64,000 bases of DNA from Ahaetulla prasina (lineage: Eukaryota; Chordata; Lepidosauria; Squamata; Colubridae). The position numbers and the translations under genes were made by a program. This document shows positions 57,436-64,000 of the stretch, piece after piece; position 1 is the stretch's first letter, and each line of letters begins with the position of its first letter. The notes below the pieces were generated by a model. That model had not been told where the DNA came from and searched no databases. It saw nothing but the letters and a program-made list of their open reading frames with translations. The stretch spans positions 166,307,252 through 166,371,251 of the forward strand of contig NC_080540.1 of the NCBI RefSeq assembly GCF_028640845.1, given 5' to 3'.

Positions 57436-59286
57436 AAATTACTTGTATATTGTACAGAGTTTTTAAATTTTGTATCAAATGTCAAGATACATACATTGCA
57501 TAAAATTGCAATTTCTCTTCTCCCATGTATATATACTGCCTATGTTTATGTGAAATTGGGAAAACTTTTAATTTGTACTCTCAGAGACTTGTTAAATCTG
57601 TAACAGTGCAAAGCTTAGTTTGCAGTTTTCTCTAATCTGAAAGCTACTTAAATGGGTCCTTGTTTCTAATCCAGTTGTTGGAAATATGTGAGAATTTCAC
57701 TGAGAGTAAAGATTAACATTAAGGATTTTCGGTTACTATTTTTGTAAAGAAACTGCTTTGTGTGCCTTTGCTATTGAAATGGGACAAGATTGAACTCAAA
57801 TTATATTACAGGTATGCATTAGGATTTGGACAAAAACATGAGTTGAACCATTGGATATAAATTTATTTCTATTTCTAAAAGAAATGGGTGGTAGCTATTG
57901 AACTAATAATAATAGTAATGATTTTTTGATCATTTGTTTAGATTTTAGAGTACATACAGCTTTCCTCGGACATGGACAAATTATGAAAAACCGAATGAAA
58001 ACATTTCCTAAAGTACAGTGCACACACAAATAGTATCACCTGCATCAGTAGGTAATATGTGTTTTTAGAATAGAATATATTTCTGAAATCAACCGTCCCC
58101 CCCACTTTTTCTGTGTTGGAAGAAGAAAATCTTGATTGAACATGTTTGATGGGTGGCCATATAAATTTGATAAATAAATACTTGTCTGAAACATAGGCTG
58201 GTTGCCACATTGTGTTAATAAACAATTGTATGATTTATAATGTTATTTGAATTTATGTCATTTTCAGAGTGCATTAATGTATATTAATTTCGGATTGGAG
58301 AGTTGCAAAGTATTAACAGTTGGGAGCCAGCCAAATGGACATGCTCTTGTTTTTTCATGGTCTTCTTTTCCTGGTAAATAACTAGGGTGTTCACAACCCA
58401 GGATATGGGCAGTCTTAATTTATATGTCACAGGTAAGCAATCTGAAGTAGCTGCATTAGTCTGTACTGGTTATCTAGATACTGATACATTTAATAAACCT
58501 GAAATATTTATTGAAGTAGACACATCTGATTGCTAAAACAGTATGATACTTGAGGAAGTCTCAAGTTTTTTTTTTTTAACAAATGCTAACTGCTCAGCAT
58601 TCTTCTATGACTTCAGTGGTCAGTTGTTTTCTTGCTATCTGGTAATTGCAGTGTAGACCGTATTTTGATGAATAGTCACTAGCAAAGTGTGATATAAAAA
58701 ATGCAGTATAAGCATAATTGTGATGGTGGAGGATTTTTGAAATATTGCAGCCATATGTCTTGGGAGAGCAATGCTATACTTTGGAACAAAAACCCCTGAC
58801 AAATTTTACGGAAAGGTCAAAACTGGCATGCAGGAGAAAGGAATAGTAAGGATAATTAATGAGAAACCATCTTCTAGCAATAAGCCTTAAGATATGCAAC
58901 TGAACCTGGTGGAAGAGGTCTTCCTAGCCTTACTGATTCTCTTGTTGGGTGCTGTCTCCTCATTGCTACCCGCCACCATCTTTTATACAGATGCTTTTAG
59001 CTCCGGTCGGAATAGCACCACCAGTTGCGCTACTATATTTAGAGTTGTGTTAGTATTTCCATGATAAAGACCCTGTTTTTCAAAGCACTAGCCACAATTC
59101 ATCTTAAAAAACGCTTTTAGTTAAGAAGGCAAGCAAACTCTGCTTGAGCACAAACAACTTTGTGATATCAAAACGTTAAATGCATTTCTTTATCAAACAC
59201 TGAGATCGTTGTACAAAATTGCATTAGAGGTGCCAGCATATGGCACATATTTAGTATAAGGATGGAACAATTACTTGTACAAGTAG
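57436..59286. other. Intronic DNA, no feature recognised
   Basis: No supportable ORF or repeat. Confidence 0.45.
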
Positions 59287-59670
59287 AGGTAGTCTTACCT
59301 CGACTTACAACAGTTCATTTAGTGACCAAAGTTATAACAGCTCTGGAAAAAGTGACTTACAACCGTTTTTCAGAGTTATGACCATTGCATTATTCCCAAG
59401 ATCATGTGATCAAAATTCAGATGCGCGGCAACTGGTTCATATTTATGACCATTGCTGTGTCCCAGAGTCATGTGAAACTTTTTGCAACCTTCTGACAAGC
59501 ATTGTCAATGGTTTTTGTTCACTTAAAAACCAGGTTAGTAACTTATCAACTGCAATGATTTGCTTAACAACTGTGGCAAGAAAGGTCGTAGAATGAGGCA
59601 AAATGCACTTAACAAATGTCTCACTTAACAACAGAAATGCTGGGCTCAATTATGGTCATAAGTATTAAGG
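59287..59670. mobile_element. TIR DNA-element, complete, about 384 bp
   Basis: Starts GGTAGTCTTACCTCGACTTA and ends GGTCATAAGTATTAAGGTA. Full set of internal blocks (GATCATGTGATCAAAATTCAG, TTAACAACTGTGGCAAGAAA). Best-preserved copy of the family here, reverse to the 10697 copy. Confidence 0.8.
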
Positions 59671-60449
59671 TATTCTAGTTGCCTATCTCTGATGGTATAG
59701 TGAGATTATTTGCAATTAGCATGTTATAATTCTGACAACATGCAGTAATCACGGCTACTGAACTCCATATTTGAAATGATGGTGTCCTAACTGCCTCTGT
59801 CACCACTTTCAAATGCTGTGGCAGTGTTGACAGTGCCTTTTCTTAGCACAACAAACAGTGGGAAGCATGGGGAACAAAATTAAGTGGGCAAGTTGATTTT
59901 TACAAATTGCTTAAAAAGCTCTTGTGATATAGCTGAAGATGAGATTGGCCTGATTTTGAGACCGGCTTAGCTTTGCTAAGTAAGAGTAAGAGTCTCGAAC
60001 TCAAATCATCATGAACACTGCATGAAATCTTGTTCAGCAGCCCAAGTACTGTAATACTGAAGACTTTTTAGACCTCAGTCTAAAGTAAATCTCTAGTACA
60101 GTAAGTAAGAAACAAAGGAAAAGAAAAAGAAAAAAAGCCCCATAATACTACAATATCTTAAGCAAGCCATCCATTAATTTAAATGTTTTCTCTTGACAAA
60201 TGCTCAAATTTAGAAACCAATTTAAATGTACTAAACAATGCATGCTTCCTGACTATGTGAACTGAATGAACGAAAATTCATTTAGTTGAAATTGGAAAAT
60301 ATAAAACGAGGGAAGTTAGCAACCTATCATACCTTTGCTATGTCTTTCTACCTTTGAATTTCCATTGTTCTATTGTTCCTCACTAATTTTAAGGAAGGGT
60401 AGAGGGCTTCTTTATTTCTGTGGGACCTACTTTTTTCCTGAGGAAAAAC

Positions 60450-60850
60450 ATATAGATGGTCCTCAGTTAATGACCACTAGTTCAACCACTGTTCAAAGGA
60501 CATTGAACGAGTGGTTCTTACGACTGGTCCTTGGTGTTCCGGCCGTTGCACCATCCCCATAGTCAGATGATTGTGATCCAGGCACTCGATGTCCAGGTTG
60601 CGAATACAACGTCACAGCATCCTATGCTCACACGACAGCCATTTTGCAAGCTTCTTTTCTGGCTTTTGATAAACAAAGTCAGTGGAGAAGCTGGCAGGAG
60701 GTTGCAGAGCAAAGAGTGACCTCTTTGCTTGTGATTCACTTAACTCCAACACTTGTACTGCAGGAATTATCCCTTAAGTGGCGTTTACATCACTTAACAA
60801 TGGCAATTCTGGCCTCAATTGACTTCATAAGCTGAGGGCTATTTGTACTT
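60450..60850. mobile_element. TIR DNA-element, divergent subfamily
   Basis: GGTCCTCAGTTAATGACCAC at the left and GACTTCATAAGCTGAGGGCT at the right. Shares the CCGTTGCACCATCCCCATAG-type middle with the other copies only loosely. Confidence 0.65.
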
Positions 60851-61372
60851 TATTTCCAAACATGGATTTTGCATCTGGTGATATCTCAATAATTTTTACC
60901 TGCTTTTCTGAGGAAAAAAATGGCCGTTCTGGAATATTTATCAGTGGGACTCTTAATAGAATGAAAACTGAACCACATTCCATGGATGAAACACATTTTC
61001 TTCTGAGTCTAGGCACATCTGTATTTCCAAGGGTACAGTTTACCACAGAATGTCAGAATTGAAGTAGTCTACAGTCTGAGAACTTGAAGCTTAAGCGTGC
61101 ATGGAAAAACAGCAATGAAAGAAAACCTTTGAAACACTTATGCTTTAGCATTAAAAAAGGGAAAGAAAACCCCATTTACACGTTATGGACACTGATATAT
61201 GGGAAGACATTTACATGTATTTCTGTGTATGAAAGAGAAATCTAGTCTTTCTTATAGTCTGTATTTCCCTAAACAAAATTTAACAGCTGGTTCTTGGGAA
61301 CCAAATATTAATGCTCCTGTGGCTTAGATGGCCACATACAATCCATGTAAATTTGAGCCCTGTACCCTAGAG

Positions 61373-61659
61373 CAGGGGTCCCCAACCTCTGCTCTAGTAC
61401 CAGTCCATAGCGTATTGGGAATGTGACCACACAGCTGGAGGGGAACGGCAGGTGAGTGAGTGAAGCTTCATCTGTATTTGTAGCTGCTCCCCAGCGCTAT
61501 CAACAATGCCTCAGCTCCGTCTCAAATCATCAGGCATTAGATTCTCATAGGAATGCAAACCCTACGGCAAACTACGCATGCTCCTCCTCCTCCCTGGTCT
61601 GTGGAAAAATTGTCTTCCACAAAACCGGTCCATAGGGCCAAAAAGGTTGGGGACCACCA
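61373..61659. mobile_element. hAT-type element, about 287 bp
   Basis: Termini CAGGGGTCCCCAACCTC and GGTTGGGGACCACCA. Flanks CCCTAGAG and TCCTACAG agree in 6 of 8 bases. Confidence 0.8.
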
Positions 61660-61746
61660 TCCTACAGGCTTAAAGGCAGCTTTTTTAATACATGTAATTG
61701 AGAAGAGAAAGTTGAGATGGATGAAGTGGAATGTGTAGACTTTATA

Positions 61747-61939
61747 CAATGGTTCTCAGCCTTTTCTTCACTGCAGACTTGGGGTGAGGATACCTTTTGT
61801 GGCCATGGACTATGGCTATGGAAAAAACCAAGACTTAACTCAAGATTTAAAACCTAACATTTCTTCAAGCCTTTGCAGACCCCGGTGAAGACATCACAGC
61901 CTCCCCAGGGGTCCATGGACCACAGGTTGAGAACCAGTG
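61747..61939. mobile_element. hAT-type element, about 193 bp, decayed
   Basis: CAATGGTTCTCAGCC and GGTTGAGAACCAGTG are inverted ends typical of hAT families. I could not find a target duplication. Confidence 0.65.
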
Positions 61940-62344
61940 CCGTACGCAATCACAAAGATTGATCAACTAGGAAGCGGAATGTATTGATTAATGTAAAAAT
62001 AATAATAATACAGAACTGTCACCACAAAAATAAAGGGAAAGAGTACATCTATCTTAACACACTTGCTTTAGCTAATACAGTAGCTAGGCTATACTATAGA
62101 AATTCATGGCACAGTTTTGTATCAAAAATAAAAAATCTCAATGTCCTTATAGACTACAAGATATGTAGCTTCTGAAGAGGCTTGATTATGCTTGAATGAA
62201 GAGCATTATTTGCTTTCATTGATTTGGAATATATTTTGGGGGCTTACTGTAGTCCAGAGTTGGGAATTACCGGTAGTAGCTCTCTGGGAGTTACTGATTT
62301 CAACTCTTCTCAGTTCCAGTCAGAGTGATCAAAGGAAAGGTGTT

Positions 62345-62539
62345 ATATACCTTATGATTCTTGATGAACGTATCTTATCTTTTATGTACATTGAGAGCAT
62401 ATGCACCAAATTCCTTGTATGTCCAATCACACTTGGCCAATAAAAATTCTATTCTATTCTGTTCTATTCTATTCTATTCTATTCTATTCTATTCTATTCT
62501 ATTCTATTCTATTCTATTCTATTCTATTCTATTCTATTC
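62345..62539 (+). mobile_element. CR1-like LINE 3' end with (ATTCT)n tail
   Basis: TTGATGAACGTATC, GAGAGCATATGCACC and CCAATCACACTTGGCC, then about 18 pentamers (62447-62539) with one GTTCT unit near the start. Confidence 0.9.
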
Positions 62540-62971
62540 AAGAGTCTGGAGATCAATAGTCTCACAAATGTTCTGGGATGAAACTAAGGTTCAGTTTGCG
62601 TGCCAAACTTTGAATGGAAAAATGATGCTCATGGAATTATTTAACTTTGAGTCAGTATAAAGTTTGAAATATTCAGCGTAAGAATTTAATACGGTTTTAA
62701 TAGTTTTAGACAGGTAGTGAAGATATGATTAGAATTAAGGCATTCATTCAAAGTAAGCTTGGTTTAATGTTGCTAGCATCAAGTGTTGTATTCACCTGTT
62801 TGTTGGAATTGATGATTGGGGTCCTAAGTTGCTCTTTTGATTAGAAGCACATCCTTGAGCAACATCACAAATTGCTTTTCCAGATTTCCTTAGCTTCAGG
62901 TATTAGGAAGTCACCTGTATAACAAGCCTTTTTGCAGCTCAGTATTTGCTCCTATTTTTGGAATCTAGTCT

Positions 62972-63505
62972 ATTTGTTGTTGTTGTTAGTTGTGAAGTCG
63001 TGTCCGACCCATTGCAACCCCATGGACAACGTTCCTCCAGGCCTTCCTGTCCTCTACCATCCTCTGGATTCCAGGTTCCTATGGAGAAAAAATCTTTACA
63101 GCATCGGATTTTCCTTTCACCACCAGATAAATCCACAGCTGAGCGCCCTTTCGGCTTTGGCCTGGTCGCTTCATTCTTTTTGGCACTACTAGTACTAGCT
63201 CTCCGCTCTTCCCCAGTAGCATATTGGACACCTTCTGACCTGAGAGGCTCATGTTCCGGCGTCATATCTTTTTTCCTTTTTGTACTGTCCATGGGGTTTT
63301 CATTGCAAAGATACTGGAGTGGGTTGCCATTTTCTTCTCAAGTGGATCACGTTTTGTCAGAACTTTCTGCTATGACCTGTCCGTCTTGGGTGTCCCTGCA
63401 CAGCATAGCTCATAGCTTCATTGAGCTACACAAGCCCCTTCGCCACGACAAGGCAGTAATCCATGAAGGGGATCTAGTTGTTCTGTCCCCCTCGCCTCAG
63501 TCCGA
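62972..63505 (-). mobile_element. BovB-derived element with large internal deletion
   Basis: Minus strand: the upstream region and ORF start run to CCKDFFSIGTWN, the beginning of the BovB endonuclease domain. At about 63068-63072 the sequence jumps, still in frame, to EDGRGQEGLEERCPWGCNGS, a variant of the ORF end in another frame, and then the 3' UTR with an (AAC)n tail. About 3 kb of endonuclease and reverse-transcriptase coding is missing. Confidence 0.78.
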
Positions 63506-63509
63506 GCGA

Positions 63510-64000
63510 TGACTTAATTAGCTGGCACTATCAGCTCTGGCAGCAAGCTAGCGAGCGTCTGCCAAGTGTCTCTGTTATCTCTCTTGATGAGTCTACCAGG
63601 AACAAACAGTACTTCAGCTCTAGTTAAGCAGTTGATTTGCTTGCTACGAGGAGGTATAGCAGCCCTTGTTGCTTTTATATCCTGTGGGGTGTGGCTCCAT
63701 GACTCAGCACTTCCTAGGCCTGCCCCACCCCTGCTTCTGTTGTTCCCGCCTCTCCTGCCTACGAAACCTAGGGCCCAGCCAGGCCTGATTGCCATCAGCC
63801 GGGTCTGGAGACGTGGCCTGAGGGGAAAAGAGTCAGGGAATGGAGGCCTCGTTATCTCTTCCACCTGGCTTGCCTCTGGCTCCTGGAGCTGAGCCAGGGA
63901 AGCCAGTGCTCCAGAGGTAAGTCCTGATGGCCCTTCCCCCTCACTTTCTGAGTCACTTTCTGGTAGGGGGCCCGGCTTGGGGAGCGCAGATGCAACACTA
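63510..64000 (-). mobile_element. Partial LTR-like sequence at the window edge
   Basis: Minus strand: a TTCAGAAAGTGAGGG-like block near 63935-63955 is shared with the U3 of the LTR at 24404-25520, and an ATATAAAAG TATA-like box lies near 63675-63682. The element runs off the window, so neither the terminus nor a target duplication can be checked. Confidence 0.45.

Larger units (their letters stand above)
43763..64000 (+). other. R3HDM2: Inferred long first intron (putative R3HDM2)
   Basis: No recognisable coding exon on the plus strand from the donor to the window end, only repeats and unique AT-rich DNA. A very long first intron is usual for this gene in mammals. The acceptor lies beyond the window. 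Confidence 0.4.

Overview
This window is vertebrate nuclear DNA, most likely from a squamate reptile and probably a snake. The reasons are interspersed repeats carrying BovB (RTE), CR1-type and L2-type LINEs, truncated L1 copies, tRNA-derived SINEs, many short hAT-type elements, and several copies of one CR1-like LINE 3' end that each run into an (ATTCT)n microsatellite. Such CR1-seeded pentamer arrays are reported from snakes. The species assignment is inference; no mitochondrial or taxon-diagnostic gene is present.

Only one protein-coding gene is clearly visible. It is a two-exon activin/inhibin beta subunit on the minus strand (exon 1 at 5304-5664, exon 2 at 2522-3240). The two exons join in frame to give a 359-residue precursor ending in a 114-residue, nine-cysteine TGF-beta domain. 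Propeptide and mature-domain signatures and the mature length fit INHBE better than INHBC.

About 37 kb upstream of its start codon, on the other strand, lies a strong CpG island (about 42860-43800) containing a cAMP-response-element core and a perfect GAG|GTAAGT splice donor at 43762/43763. This looks like a non-coding first exon and the start of a long first intron filling the rest of the window. In human the gene head-to-head with INHBC/INHBE is R3HDM2, so this is probably its 5' end. That identity rests on synteny, because no R3HDM2 coding exon lies in the window.

Layout: 1-2500, repeats and the 3' flank of the INHBE-like gene; 2.5-5.7 kb, that gene; 5.7-42.8 kb, an intergenic repeat field with nested insertions, a telomere-motif satellite at 38.16-38.68 kb and a solo LTR at 24.4-25.5 kb; 42.86-43.8 kb, CpG-island promoter and exon; 43.8-64 kb, the inferred intron, with a very decayed minus-strand BovB around 45.0-47.5 kb, several hAT elements, an L2-like LINE, and at the right edge a BovB internal-deletion derivative abutting another LTR-like sequence.

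The most striking observations are the hAT-type miniature elements, eleven of them with 8-bp target duplications readable by eye; a BovB copy in which the ORF start is joined directly to the ORF end; an approximately 180-bp satellite with telomere-like (CCCTAA) cores; a 69-bp retroposed insert bounded by a 16-bp duplication; and datable nested insertions.
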